64,000 bases of DNA from Helopsaltes ochotensis (lineage: Eukaryota > Chordata > Aves > Passeriformes > Locustellidae), in contig VXBM01000219.1 of NCBI GenBank assembly GCA_013400155.1, positions 519,131 through 583,130 of the forward strand. The letters are read 5' to 3'. The translations under genes were made by a program, and so were the position numbers. Of this stretch, positions 37,501-50,080 are shown one piece after another. Positions within the stretch are counted from its first letter, which is position 1. Each line of letters starts with the position of its first letter. The notes beneath the pieces are model-generated. The model was not told where the DNA came from. It saw nothing but the letters and a program-made list of their open reading frames with translations, and made no database searches.

Positions 37501-40500
37501 TGCAGCCTCTTCCCAGTACCCCCGAGACACCAGACAGGCAGACTGCAGGCAAACGGGCTCTAACAGGGGTGGAAGATTGCTGGCTTGCTCAGAATCAATT
37601 ACATGCAGTCATAGTTACAGTTTGCAGGTAGTAGGCACACTTGGAAAGATCCTACAACACATTCCTATTTAAAAAGAATAAAAAGAAAAGGCTTGATACT
37701 TAGATGATTCTGTGGCTGACCATTGGTTTCTGAAGGAAACACTTCAGTTGTTCCTCTCTAAGTCTCACTAAGTGTGTTGTGGGTGGTGGAATTTTCAAGG
37801 ATAGTGAACCTTACAGTGAATTTAGAAATCACCATTATAAGAGACAGATCTGTATAGCATACTTTGCTATACAAAATGTATACAATCTATACAATCTGCA
37901 AGCAGATGCAAGGCAGGTTTCTCCCAACCTGACCTTCACCACCACATGCTGCATGGGATTTTGTGTGACTCTTGTCAGGTGTGGAAAGCTGAATCAACTG
38001 CTCTGGGTCACTCAAAATTTGTGAGATTTTTATTACGTTTTAGTGATAGCTTTTTAAGCTTTGAAGTTTTTAAAGTTTTTTATAGAATTGGGAAATCTAT
38101 CCACATTATTTGTTTAAGGGACTCCTACCTGCCTATTTTGTCCAGTATGACTAAGAATTCAATTATCCTAGAAGGAAAGGCTAAATATTTTATTCATTCC
38201 TTTTTCAGAAGGAATACACTGGAACTCAGTCTATATACAATTTTTCTGAATCATGATTTGGGAATTTTCTTGTGTGAGGTTCGTGTATTATAAGTTTGCT
38301 TCAAAAATAAATTAAATACAGCCAGGGAGAATTAAAATCTTTGGACAGAGATAAATATTATTTTTCTCTGAATTTCCAAAGTGTTCCTGAAAGCATTTCA
38401 AGCCTTTCAAATGCATCTTTAGTCTGTCAGTCCAGGAGAAATACAGTAGTTTGGTCATAAGCTGCCTTATACATTGTTCAAGGTAAAGGAGACTGTGTCT
38501 TTCTCTGTGTTTTAGAGACAATGCACATGGGCTGAAGCAGAGTCTGAATTCACCAGCCATCAGGAACTGACGTTTTAAGCCTTCTGTTTCCAAATCTAAG
38601 ATGTCATGAAAATTCAGCAGACAGGGAGGTGGTGGAAGTGTGAAACAGCATTTCACCACTGCAGCTTTGGGATTAGGATTTGACAAGTTCATGGCAGGAG
38701 AGTTTGTTTATCTGATCCTCTCAAAGTGTCCTGCTGGTGCAGACTCCCCCACGGATTTACTGACACTGTTTTGCTACAGTCAGTAACTTCTAGTCCACTG
38801 AGACTTTGGACTGGAACAGGAACAAAAGAGCTCAGGACCAAATCTCAAACAAGACGTGACAGGACTGGGGTAGCAGGAAGTCCAGCCCAAGAGCAGGGTC
38901 AGTCTCTGTGCGCTGCCTGAGCTGAGGCGCAGGGTGCAATGGGCTCTGAACAAGAGCAGTGAAAGTTGTAAGGACCTAAGCTGAGCTGCAGGACAGAACC
39001 AGTCTCTGGGCACCACAGTGAAAACACCCTTTCCTTTCATTCATTTGCAATGGTGCAAGGTTTTAAACGTGCATACAGGGTGCCCCATCTCCTGGATGGA
39101 CTTACAGCCGACAGTGGCTCAGCCTCTGCATGTGATTTACAGTACTCTGGGCCAAGAAACATAGCTGGTTTGCTGTTTGGATGTTAATCTGATGTCTTGG
39201 TCATCTGAGGGTTTCATGTGTGGTTGCCTGCAAGGCTCACAGTCCTTAAACTATGGCCACAACTTGAGCAGCCACTGCCATCTTTCCTTGGTTCAGTTCC
39301 CTGCTGCTTCCTCCAGGCCTCCCTCAGCAATCCTGTGGTGGATACCGCAGGCAATCTCATTGCTCCCAACCTATTTTGCTCCATTAGCATAAATATTTCT
39401 CTAAAGGCACTTTCTTCAGAGGAGCCTTCTCCTCTGCAGTTGCCTTCAGCACTTGCAAAGTCTTCCCTCCTCATGCTTACTCACAGGACTTCCTTTTCTA
39501 TCATTTCCTTTATTTGGGAGAACAGCTGGATAATTCCAGCTGTTTCCCTCCGTGAGCACTTTGGGAAATGAGGTGATAACCTCAGCTCTTCTTGAACCTT
39601 GAGGTTAGCTGGGGCAGGGTTGCAGGTTAAATTAATAGTCTGCAAAATATTTGAGGTTAAGGGCAGAGAGGTTGAGAACTAGTGAAATTTTCTGTCTCAC
39701 CTGGGCTGTGTCCCTTTCCCCCTTGCTGCTTGTCAAGCCTCAAGGGAGTACAGCTTGACTACATTTTTCCAATTATTTTAATTGGTAGTGTTAAGAGGGG
39801 AAGCTTCTAATTAAAACTGGGGCCTTGCACCTGAACTATCCTTTAAGGGCCAGCAGGATGCACTGTCAGGGGGGCAGCACATTCTGGGGGGAAGGCATTA
39901 CTGAGAGATGATCTTACTCAAGTGCAAGGCCTCTGGACTTGTCTTAGAGCACTGGTACTAGAGGAAGGATCTGCGGGGTCACTTGCTGGATACCATAAGC
40001 AAGTTAAAAGAAGTTTCTTTCCCTGTGTATATCCAAAGTAGAAATAATGTGCATGTGATCCACACTTAGAAAAGACAAAGAGCAGTCAAGAGGCCATTTT
40101 AAGGAACTGTGCCTTCTGCTTAGGCTCTTCTCTTGTATGCTAAGAGGACTAGCACAGTTCAAAGGCAAAGATGAGGGTGAAAAATGTAGTTTTGGAAGAC
40201 ACCTTTTATATAGCTAAAATGCCACCAAAAGTAGAGGAAGAAGGTGACTTATTGTGTGTTTTGTAGTTTCTGGCAGCTGTCAGAAATGTATTTCATCTTC
40301 TGGAAGTGCAAGGGATAGCATCATCTGTCAGGAGATACCATGCACCTCTTCAATATGTAATGTCATTTCTGGTGTGAGGTCTGGAAGGTCTTGTACGACC
40401 TAATGCTCTGCCTCCTTTTAACCCCATGATTGCTGTGCCACTGCTCTCAGGGGGCAGATACTGAGGAAGCATTTTATTTTCCTTGATGACCTGAGCAGTA

Positions 40501-41289
40501 GCCACCCCATCTGTCCAGGCTGTTCTTCTCTTGGGAGCCAGCCTCCACATGACTAGTGCTGTCAAGAATCTGCCTGGAGCAACATCAGACAAGCTGCAAG
40601 TGGCCTGCTTTCTCCATGACTAAGGCTATATGTGAGGGAAGACTACTCTGGTTACTTACTTGTCAAAAAAAGGCTTAACAGGTGGCAGCATCAAATGTCC
40701 TTTATGAGCGCAGTGAATGACGTGACAGTGGTTTTATCATGGCCTGTCTATCCCTGGATTGTTACTTTTAAATGGTCAGTGAAAGCTAACTTAGAGAACA
40801 AACCACCTAACTGACACTTGCTATGTAGGAGGATTAGATAGCAGCCTGCAAATTAAAATTTCCTTTTCTTTGGCTTTCCTCAATAAACATTAAGGAGAGA
40901 ATAAGTCTGTCATGTCATCCCTCTTACACCATTTTTTGAGAGTCTGGGGTAAATATTTGCATTCATAAAACAGAAGAATGAGGGTTTAGGAGTGGTGCCA
41001 GCCATGATCATGTGGAACTGCAACACACTGAATGCACCCCACAAGAGTCTGAAACTGTTTATGAGAGTATGAGTTATTAATGGGCCTATGATTAGGAGCC
41101 TGCCTTTGAGTTCAAGCATCAATTGTTTATTTGCAACTGAAAGTTCCCAAAGTGTTGGTTGCCACAGACATGAGAGAAGCAAGACACAGGCTGGTGAATC
41201 CAGGCCACAAAAAATGGGAACAGAGAGGGTTTTACTGAATCATCGAGAAAGATCCTGCCTTAACTGATGACACTGCTTCTTTCAGGCCA
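31550..41289. other. Unique non-coding DNA
   Basis: About 9.7 kb without a recognisable gene or interspersed repeat. Local features: a 23-base imperfect tandem duplication around TTTATTGGATTTTAT (32,244 and 32,267), a purine/pyrimidine-alternating piece at about 33,078-33,110, and a G4T7 word at 33,604. The sequence at about 33,900-34,100 looks unique and could be regulatory. Candidate frames (such as 38,312-38,692 on the - strand) have no domains. Confidence 0.45.
32244..32281 (+). repeat. Imperfect 23-base tandem duplication
   Basis: TTTATTGGATTTTAT occurs at 32,244-32,258 and again from 32,267, an offset of 23 bases. Confidence 0.7.
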
Positions 41290-41660
41290 GCATTATCATT
41301 ATGTGAATTCAGCCTAGTTCATATTTTTGCCATTAATATGCGAATTTGTTAATGAGGGTGATCAGCAGGAGGCAGGACAGCAGAGGAGATAGGGAAGTTT
41401 TTATCTGTAACTTGCCTTTTCAAATCCAGTTCAGCTCAGCAGTGACTGGTGGTTATTAGTGTCTTATATTTCTTGGTAGGCCCTGCATGAAATAAATTAG
41501 CAAATCCTTCATTCAGTTGCCCCTCAGAAAAACATCATCTATAACAGACACTAATTAGATACCTCATTGGAAGTTTTGCAGGGAGAGCAAAAATTGATAG
41601 AGACCGTGCTTTCATTTTCCCTCGAGTTATCAACACCTTCAGTCATAGGGTCCTTGCAGG
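41290..41660. promoter_or_regulatory. Candidate conserved non-coding element
   Basis: Unique AT-rich sequence with grouped homeodomain/POU-type sites: ATTAATATGCGAAT (41,332-41,345), GTTAATGAG just after it, and CTAATTAG at 41,551-41,558. No frame is open over its length and no repeat is recognised. This looks like a vertebrate developmental enhancer, but that is inferred from texture only. Confidence 0.3.
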
Positions 41661-42289
41661 TCAGGTTGGGTGAGGAATGGTGACTGATCAATAGCCTGGA
41701 GGAGCTTATCCTGATGTAGAGCTAAATGAGATTTAGATTTCCTGTGCTTCAGGGAGACTAGCATTGCTGGTAATACACCAGAGGTTTTGTTTGGCTAGAG
41801 AGCTGGCAAGAGATGCAACTACTGGTGCCAGCTCTCTGAGTCTGTTAATCCAAGAGTAGGTACGTAGATGGGGAGCATCTCTTTATTCTTCAGGAACCCA
41901 GCTGGCTCAAAGTCTCAGCCAGACCAGAGGACCACTAAATATTGGTTCCATGGATGACAGTTGTGCAATTTCCAAAGGAGGTGAGGATTCCCTATCAGGG
42001 CACATGAGTACAGACTCGGGGGCTGATAAGAATGTTGCCAGGTTCTGGTTCTTGGAGATTATTTGATGAAGCATGGGAGAGCCCTTCAACTTATAACCGA
42101 AGAGCTGGAAGTTTGGAATTAGCTACCAGCAAGGGAAGTCCATCCTTTTTTTCCTTACAGACGCATTTTTCCTCCTGCTTTAGCTTGGTGGCTTGCTTGT
42201 TTCTTTAGTGCCTTTAGAGTGCGATTGTAGGATCCCTTGGAAAGTGTGCCACTTACACACCTTTTCCCTAGGATATGAGTCCCTGGGGG
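41661..42289. other. Unique non-coding DNA
   Basis: Nothing recognised. It separates two element-like blocks. Confidence 0.45.
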
Positions 42290-42540
42290 AGGCTTCCTGT
42301 GGACTGTTTGCTTAGACACCTGTGCACTATAATGTATGTCTAATTGAAATTGCATTAATGGTATGATTCCATTACAGCTGAGCAAGATGCTTGCTGCAAG
42401 AACACTCCCAGCGGGCCTTGAATCAGCTGCAATAGATAATTTATAAAGTGCTGTGGATCCGCTCAAAGCGCCAGTGTTAAGTACAGGAGACACAGGGCTA
42501 TTCATTATTAACACGACATTATGCTTTTTGCTCAGCTAAA
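42290..42540. promoter_or_regulatory. Candidate conserved non-coding element
   Basis: Unique sequence with two E-boxes (CACCTG 42,317-42,322; CAGCTG 42,424-42,429) and several TAAT sites (TCTAATTGAAATTGCATTAA around 42,339-42,358; ATAATTTATAAAG near 42,437). A 119-codon - strand frame (42,155-42,514) crosses it but has no recognisable domain. Mixed bHLH and homeodomain sites are usual in enhancers; this reading is an inference. Confidence 0.3.
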
Positions 42541-43297
42541 TGTGTGGGTCTGGGTTGAGCTAGGATCTATCAAAGGTGAGATTTGGGACTGGCAGTTTGA
42601 CCAAGCTATTCCTCAGACACTACCTCTAAGTTTGTGACAGCTTTTGAGCTCTCTTTGAAAGGTAACACATCTCTGTTCTGTCAAGGTATTCTAAGAATTT
42701 TGTAGGTGCTCTTTAGATTTTCTTGCTTTGCATTGTAATTTTTATGAAAAGACATGGGGTGAAAAGGGTTATCAGCTGCTTTGGGATAGGCCTGATGCAC
42801 AGCAGCATGTCAGGCTGCTCTGAATGCCGTCTCCAGTTACCGCAAACCTGAGTTTCTCTCCTCACTTCCACCTTTCTGCATGCATTTCCTAGTCTGCATC
42901 TTCCAGAAGCTTTTGCTATTTCAAACATAGACTACCAGCAAGAAAAGGGTGGAGAGTGGAATGGGTTTTTTGCTGTGGCAGTAGGGTAGTGAAAGGGTAT
43001 TTACCTTAGCAGTGGCTATCTGGACTAAACTACAGTCCCACGCTATAGAAGTGTCCAGGTGGGAGGAAGGGGAAAAGAAGAGGTGAAAGAAAGAGGGCAC
43101 CATCTGCTTCTGCATCTTCAGCTTCCTGTTCCTCTTGCTGTCATTTTTCTCCCCACAGCCTGATGTCATCCATGCCTGGACAACACTACTCCCCCTCTCA
43201 GAAACAAAGCCCCAGCTTCCCTTTGCGGGAAGTTCAAAAACACAGACACAGGCTGCACTTGCTAGAAAATCAGACAGCGTGAAAGGGAGAGAGATGG

Positions 43298-43312
43298 AAA
43301 AAAAAAAAAAAA
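43298..43312 (+). repeat. 15-base A run
   Basis: A mononucleotide run. There is no sign that it is the tail of a retroposed gene: the upstream 200 bases resemble no gene I recognise. Confidence 0.9.
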
Positions 43313-44934
43313 GACTAGAGGCAAATTTGCCCTCACTGTGTCTTGCATCCCTTCTTTCCAGAAGTCTGTAAGTGTGCCTGTTCCCCTGCATTTTCTATTA
43401 CTATTCATTCTAGTGTCCTGTTCTTCAAGACGGCGCTGGCAGGAGCTCCTCAAATTGGTGTACTTTATTGAAGTGTATAAAGATATGTTAGTAACAAGAG
43501 CTGCTTCAATTTGGAAATTAAAGCAAAAATCTGTGGAAAAAATGAAGACTTTCCAAAAAAGTTTTGATATTCTGGGTTATTTACCCTCTTCTCAATAGAA
43601 AATATTACATCTTTTAATCTTCTAAAGACAAGAACATTCTTTACAAAACTCTCACCCTCCTGACCTCATTGTTGTTAATTGTACTAGCAAGTCATCAGCA
43701 ATTGTTTTCACAACAAAATTTGAAGTCAGAAGTGGAGAATCAATATGACCTTCTGATTCTCCATTCATCTTTCTCCACTCCACTCTGCATGTGTAGTCAG
43801 AGCTACCACCAGTGCTTTTAGTAATATTTTAATTTTAACTGTGAGTTTGTGAGAAAAAGAGGGAAGGTTCTTTTGGCACTGAATCTTCCAAGTCTACGCA
43901 CAGCTTTGGGTATCTTGGCAGGAAGATGTGCATTTTTAAGGGGTCACAGATTGAAATTGTCAGCAGGCAATTTGCCCTCCAAAAGAAGAAACTTAGAAAA
44001 AGTTTTGAGGCTTTTAAAATTAGTTTTTCCTTATAAATAGAATGAAACTACAGGCTTCAGAACTTGAGAATTGAGATCAGACACACACCAGGAAGCATGG
44101 CCTTTTCAGTTATTTATTGAGATGCATTTTTCATTTGTAGTGCTTCATAATTGCTTTTTATGAACTTCTTCCTCTCCTCCCACTGTCTCTTCTTCATCTG
44201 TCCTTTACAGAGCTTGAATACTTGTGGGAGCAGCTGGATTAACAGCTCTAGAAACTTGTAGAGGGAGGAGAACATGTGTATTTGATGGCTCCAGCAGCTG
44301 AGAGTCTGATGCAAACTCCACTAGAAGTCATGGAAAAGAAGAAAGAATCAAAGTAGGGACAGGAACTGCACAATGCATACCAGGTCTATCAAGACATATG
44401 TCTGCATCTGCAGAAACTTCTCTGCTGGCCTCCTGACTCCCACAGGAGATCACTAGGGAGAGTGGTACTATTATATTGGCTGTCTGATGTTGTCTGCTGC
44501 TTAGCTGGCCAGTTGGCTGCTTATAACTGGATTTTTTTTTTAAGGTAACTGGTGGCTTTTGACCTTCTGCTTTGGTTCTTCACATAATCTATCAACACCA
44601 GTGGACTGAGCAGTGAAAAATTTCTAAGAAGATCAATGTGTCCCTCCCTTACCACCTGTCCTTGAAACAAGCCCAGATAGGCTGCTATCAGCACAAACGT
44701 GTTCAGAGGCATTTTCACTTCTCCTTCTGAATTGGTCTTGTTTCCTTTCTCCCATTAAGGTGTGAATATGAACCAACAGGGAAAGAAAGAGGCTCAACTG
44801 TGGGTCTGCCTGCAGCCCAGCATCCCACCCTGGGAAAATGTCAGACAGCAGAACTGTTTGTCTTCCATTAGATCAAACACTGTAACTTCCAATGGTTCTA
44901 CTTGAAAAATGTCTTCCAAATGCCTTTCTTGGAG

Positions 44935-45068
44935 TTTTTGGGTTTGGGTGGGGGTTATTTGGTTGTTTTTTCTTTCTGTTTTGTTTTGGTTTTCCTTCTT
45001 TTTTCAGTTGTTTGTTTTGGGTTTTTGTTTTTCCATTTTGTTTGTTGTTTTGTTTTGTTTTTTTTTAA
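44935..45068 (+). repeat. GT-rich low-complexity tract
   Basis: About 130 bases composed almost wholly of T and G (TTTGGG, TTTTGTTTTG and similar words, ending in a run of 9-10 T). Two overlapping + frames here encode artificial Phe/Val/Leu/Trp-rich peptides that mimic membrane segments; they are products of the composition. Confidence 0.9.
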
Positions 45069-47069
45069 TGAAGCGGGTTTGTCCAAGTGGCTCAAAGTTG
45101 CCAGGAGTTTCCTTTCAGGCCTGCTGCTACACAGCTGGGTTCCTAGCAGCTATGGTTGCTCTTGCTCAATCAGGGCTCCTTGGCTTCCAGGCTTCCTACC
45201 AGGAAAACCTTTAGTATCCCAGCTGGAGCTAGGTTTGCCAGGCTCTCAATTCTGCCCACTGATCAGGTAGACAGGAGAACCTGTGAGGAAACAGGCAGAT
45301 TTCTGCCAGAAAATTCAATTAAGCAAGTACATTCCCATGAGATAGTTTGATTTGGTTAAACTGGCATTTTTCAAATGGAAAACTGTTCTATCTGAAAGCT
45401 TATGTCCAGCTTTGCTCATTAGTGCATCCATCCATGAACAAAAGGCAGGTTGTGCTGGAGACCAATAATTGAAATACTTACATCCCTTCCATCAAGAGCA
45501 GAACAGAGTAACACTTTAGTGTCTGGTTCCATTTTACCAATTTAATTTTTTCTGCAGATACTAAATCTTACAAGACCTCTGTAAGAGAGGGATTACTGTT
45601 CCCATTAGCAGACAGAGACAGGACTGAGATACGGTGCAGAATAACTTGGTCTTTTATAGAGAGTCATTGGAAACTCCGCAGAAGCTTCCAGTCCTGACTG
45701 AGTGTTTTTAGAAAAAGAGTCCCTTTCCTTTAAAGGTTCTTCAGGAAGACTTGTCAGGGCACTAAAATTATTTGGGGGTTTTTTTGATCATGGTATTTAG
45801 CAAGAGTCTTGCCTCATCCCCTTTACTCAGGGCTGAAATTGTTTGTTACACACTTTCCATGTGAATCACATTTCCGTACTGACTCTCCAGTCAGATTCTC
45901 TCAGCTGCCTCTGTCATTGTTTGCTGTCTTTCCAGCAAACTCCCGTGGAACTGGGTCCCACACTTTTTTGTGATAGGCCCAGGGCAAGAATTTGAAAAGG
46001 AAACAGGAAAGATTGAGCACGTAGCTCCTGTTGACATCCCACTCAGCACTTTTATCACTGGCTGATTTAAGTGCTTCTTGTTGGTAACTATTGCTTTACA
46101 GATTACAACTTTGAGAGATTTCTTAATCCATTTCATCCTGATTGATGGAAAATTGCATGTGAAGTGGACGCAAGACATGGGAGGAAGGGCTTATGAGAAG
46201 GGCCTCAAACTAAATTGCATGTGTGTAATGAAACTGACTTATCCTACTGCTCTGATTTTGTGCTGCACCAGTTAACAGTGACATATTGATTGCTCACTGG
46301 TGCAGAGAACCGAGAGACTTTAGTGTTAAAAGCATCAAGACCAGACAACGTTGAAGATATAGTTTAACAGGCTCAAAGGTAAAAGACAAACTCTTTTCTG
46401 GGACTGCAAGCAGAGATAAAGAGTAGGACAGCTTCATGATTTAACACCTTGTGATTTTTACATCAATGCAAGCTGCTACCATTCTTACTTAGAATCATCT
46501 TACAGTCGCTTTGCACCTGATGTAAATGACTGCTGACAACTGATAGTCACACCAGCCATCCAAGTATGATGTTAGTAAGAGTGTGTAGGCAAGTAAAAAA
46601 AGATTCCCTTTGTTTTCTCCTGTCTGGAGGAGAGTAGAAGATGGACAGACACATGATCTGCAAATAAAATCAGCCTCACTGAACATTTAGTATTGCTCCT
46701 TGAGGACAAAAATCAAAGTGGGTTCTGGTGAGAATGAGGTTGATTATTTCTAATTAAGATTTAGCAGCTAGTCACAAACACACTACTAGAAATCAAGGCA
46801 TTTAGTTTGGTACAATTGCATTTTAATTTTGCTTTGCTGCATTTTAAGTGGTCTTTAAGTGGTGTATACGTTCTGAGTTAGGTTAAATTTCCTAAATAGG
46901 ATATATCAGCTCAATGGTTTTTAGCAACAAAGCAAAGTTCCTGTTTAGGGAACAGGACTCAGCAACGTGTTCATAAAGCCTTATTATTCCTTCTAGAGAG
47001 AAGGGATAACCTTCCTTCCTACTCGCTGCTGTTCTTGTACCAAAAGCTGACCAGAAATGCTTTGCCACA

Positions 47070-47105
47070 TTTTTTTTTTTTTGCTTTTCCCTTTTCCTGC
47101 TTAGG
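47070..47105 (+). repeat. T run and pyrimidine tract ending in TAG
   Basis: Thirteen T, then GCTTTTCCCTTTTCCTGCTTAG. The form is that of a strong 3' splice site (long pyrimidine tract and AG), but the following sequence shows no coding frame I recognise, so only the tract is annotated. Confidence 0.7.
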
Positions 47106-49840
47106 GACTTGCTTTATAAACAATAATATAATAGGGCTGGGAGGCTTATACACACAGAGATTGGTCCCAGTGAAGACTACCTCCTCCATATGGCAGCATA
47201 TGTTTCTGAGCATTTCCTGATAGAGCAGCCATCTCCCTGTGGCATTTAAGCATGGTATAATTAGCTGTGTACAGAAGTAGAGTGTTGATAACATTTTGCT
47301 GGAAGAGTGCCATCAGCGTGACTGTTCTTGGTGTTGGTTGCCGCAAGTAACGCTGCCTGTAGAGAACCATCATTGCAAATCTGTGGGCTGCTCTTGCACA
47401 CCCTGAGCTCTTTCACGACTTTATCATCAGTGGGGCCTAGAGAGCAGGCCTTTGAGTTGTGAATGTTTAACAGGAGAGAAGTTCTGGACTCTTTGTTTAG
47501 CTATGTATCTTCTTGATTGCAGTTTGACGGGATTAAGCCCAACTGCAGATTGGCATCACAAGTGGTCTGCTCCCTGTTCCAACATACTTGCTCCCTGTTC
47601 TCTCCCAGCTTGTGTCAGCAGTACAAGAGTTCAAAAAGAAGGAAAAGTGAAAAAAAATCCAGCCATATTTCTCCTTAAAAAGTTCAGTCCTTTGCAGGGT
47701 CTCCTCCCTGCTTTCCCTGTAATCAAATCTTCCTGTCTTTTTGCCATTCCATGCAGAAACCAGGGATTACAGAGGACCATGCAATAACTACCCAGAGTGA
47801 GATATGAAAATAAGTTATACATGTGTGAAAATAAGCCGGTCTCAGAGAGTACCCAAAATCAGAGATTCGAAGAAAAATACAGAAAATGCAAGGTCACCAA
47901 TCATGTCTAGAGTGGGGCAATTTCCATTTTCCTGTAAGCAATTGTAGGTTGGTTTATAGGATTATAACTACTTTATCCATTTTATGCTGTTTACAATTAC
48001 CTTGTATGTCCCATTATCCATGCAAGCATCCTGTGGTCTTCTGAGTGCTTTCAATCTGTTGACTTCTGTGATAATTGTAGAAGTCAACCCAACAGCTAAT
48101 AATATTTTCTGATCATAGATGTACTGTTTTCGGCTTCCTATTTCTCAATTTTTAAAATTTCCTTCTGTGCTTACATGTTGCTCAGCTTTCAGCTGCTGAG
48201 GCATGTCTGTAGCATCTGTGGGGAAAGAGGTGAAGAGGCAGTGCTGAGTTCTGAACCCCCAGGTCCCTGCAGCAGAGTACTGTGATGGTTTCCCTGTTTA
48301 TTCGCTTACCAGTAGCCCTGAGTGCTGTGGCTGTGTTCCTCCTGAACTCGAGCTAATTCACAGCTTTGATGCCTCAGCATGCTGTGCTCTCATTTTTTCA
48401 GCTCCAAGGACATCACACAAGGTGTGGGCTGGGTGTCACCATGCCCATGGTGCATTGATGTCCTGCTGGTAGCTGCTCTGCGCTCACAACAGAGCCAAAC
48501 AGCACCAGCTCCTCCAGCTGAATATTCTTTAGCAACAGAAGTAAAGTCAGTTCCTCTATTCTGCAGATAGTATTTGGGTATTATTTCACACACAGCCACA
48601 GCAGACACCCTGCTCAACAGACATTCTTGTGCACTACCTTGTCATTGAATAATGCAGATGGATTTTCAAAACTAACAAAGGAGCCAAAACTTTAGACTGG
48701 GAAAGAAGTTCTCTCTATTCCCCTGCCTTCACTTGAAATTTGTCAGGGCCTCCAAAAGAAAGCTAAAGACCCACACTGGTTGTTTCAACTCAGACGGGGT
48801 TACTGAGGCTGAAGAAAGGAAGATTGAGTCGTTGAGTACCATGGGAAATCTATGCAAAATGTGTTTCATTATGCAAAATGATACAGATTTTAGAACAGAG
48901 TCCTTAAATGTATTTTGCTGAGTGGAAAGGACAACAGCAGCTCTTGCTTCCGTATGTGTACTGGAAGAGACTTTTTTTATGCTATGAGTTTTTCTGTGAG
49001 TTTAAAACAACCTGTGCATCACACCAGAGCTTGAGACTCCAAATAGTCTAGATCGTGTATGGAGAGTGGCAAGGAGCATATGCCTACTTCTCTATGTTTT
49101 ATTTGAAGTCTAATCCCAGGGGAAGCATTTATTTTGACACTTTGCTTGGTTTGAATTTGGAAAAGCTATCAGGTCAAATGGGTGCAGAATTTCAGTTTGT
49201 TCTCTGTTTGTTAACACCTTCTGAATAAATCAGCACCCAGGAAGAGCAAGTCTTATTGAATATTTTGTCTGTAGATGTAGATAAATTTGGCCTGAACTTT
49301 CGTGATTTTGCAGTATTAATAATGGTTTCTTCTTTGCTGTGTGTGCAAATGTGAGCCTGACTGCCTCTGTGTTCTCTGTGGTAGGTACACTTGCTGGTGT
49401 TGTGTGTTAATCTTAGAGTTTCTGCCTTTTTTCTTTTTTTCCACTTTATTCCCCAGCCCTCTTGTAACTCTAGAAGCTGAGAAAATTAACTTTCGGAGAA
49501 AGTGGGGCTACAACCTCTGTAACAACAGAACAGAAAAAATGGTAGAAAAGTATAAAATACTTTATTTTCTCAGAGGTTGTCAGTTCCTCAGAAAACCCCA
49601 GGGGTGCATAAAATTCTGCCTTTTGCTAGCAAAATCACTAAAGAGACGCCTGGGATTTGTGAAGCCAAAATAAAACCCCAATGTTTTGGGGGTGTCTGCT
49701 GGGACATTGACTGGAAAGCTCAGGAAAGGCAAGGTCAAGTTCTCCATGTGTCCTGTGGCTGTGAAGCAGGAATGCTGGCTTTTGGGAAGTAATGGGAAAA
49801 GCAGTCAGTGCCCCAGCTCCCACCCCCACTTGCGTTAGTT
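47106..49840. other. Unique non-coding DNA
   Basis: A perfect 10-base inverted repeat sits at 48,058-48,088. No gene or interspersed repeat is recognised. Confidence 0.45.
48058..48088. repeat. Perfect 10-base inverted repeat, 11-base loop
   Basis: GTTGACTTCT (48,058-48,067) and AGAAGTCAAC (48,079-48,088) are exact reverse complements. About one such structure is expected by chance in a window this size, so no function is claimed. Confidence 0.8.
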
Positions 49841-49854
49841 TGGAGTGCTGGTGG

Positions 49855-50080
49855 CTAACAGCCACGAGTGCCCAGCCACCCTTCCCTTCACTTGGCGCTT
49901 CCCTTTCGCTGCGCTCTCCTCCCCTCACAGCCTTGCACCGAGCGCAGGCACTTGGCTTCCATCTCAGGCACATTCCTTGGTCACACCGCGGCACTAAGAG
50001 GTACAAAGAGGCTTCCGGCTTTTCTGACCTGCAGTCTTGACAGGAAGTACAGTGGAGGGAAAGATAAAAACAACGAGAGA
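49855..50080. other. Small CpG-enriched patch
   Basis: About ten CpG dinucleotides in about 225 bases (for example GGCGC, TTCGCTGCGCTC, CCGAGCGC, ACCGCGG), in a window where CpG is otherwise sparse. It is too short and weak for a standard CpG island. The - strand frame of about 200 codons over 49,638-50,243 has no recognisable domain. Confidence 0.35.

Larger units (their letters stand above)
42541..47069. other. Unique DNA with low-complexity tracts
   Basis: It includes a 15-base A run (43,298-43,312) and the GT-rich tract at 44,935-45,068. The 156-codon - frame at 42,921-43,391 contains translated poly-A/poly-T sequence (a run of F) and is not accepted as a gene. Confidence 0.45.

Noticed and set aside
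42921..43391. 156-codon - frame
   Set aside because: It runs through a 15-base A/T homopolymer (a run of Phe) and has no recognised domain.
44902..45270. Hydrophobic Phe/Val/Leu/Trp-rich frames like membrane proteins
   Set aside because: They are the translation of a GT-rich low-complexity tract.
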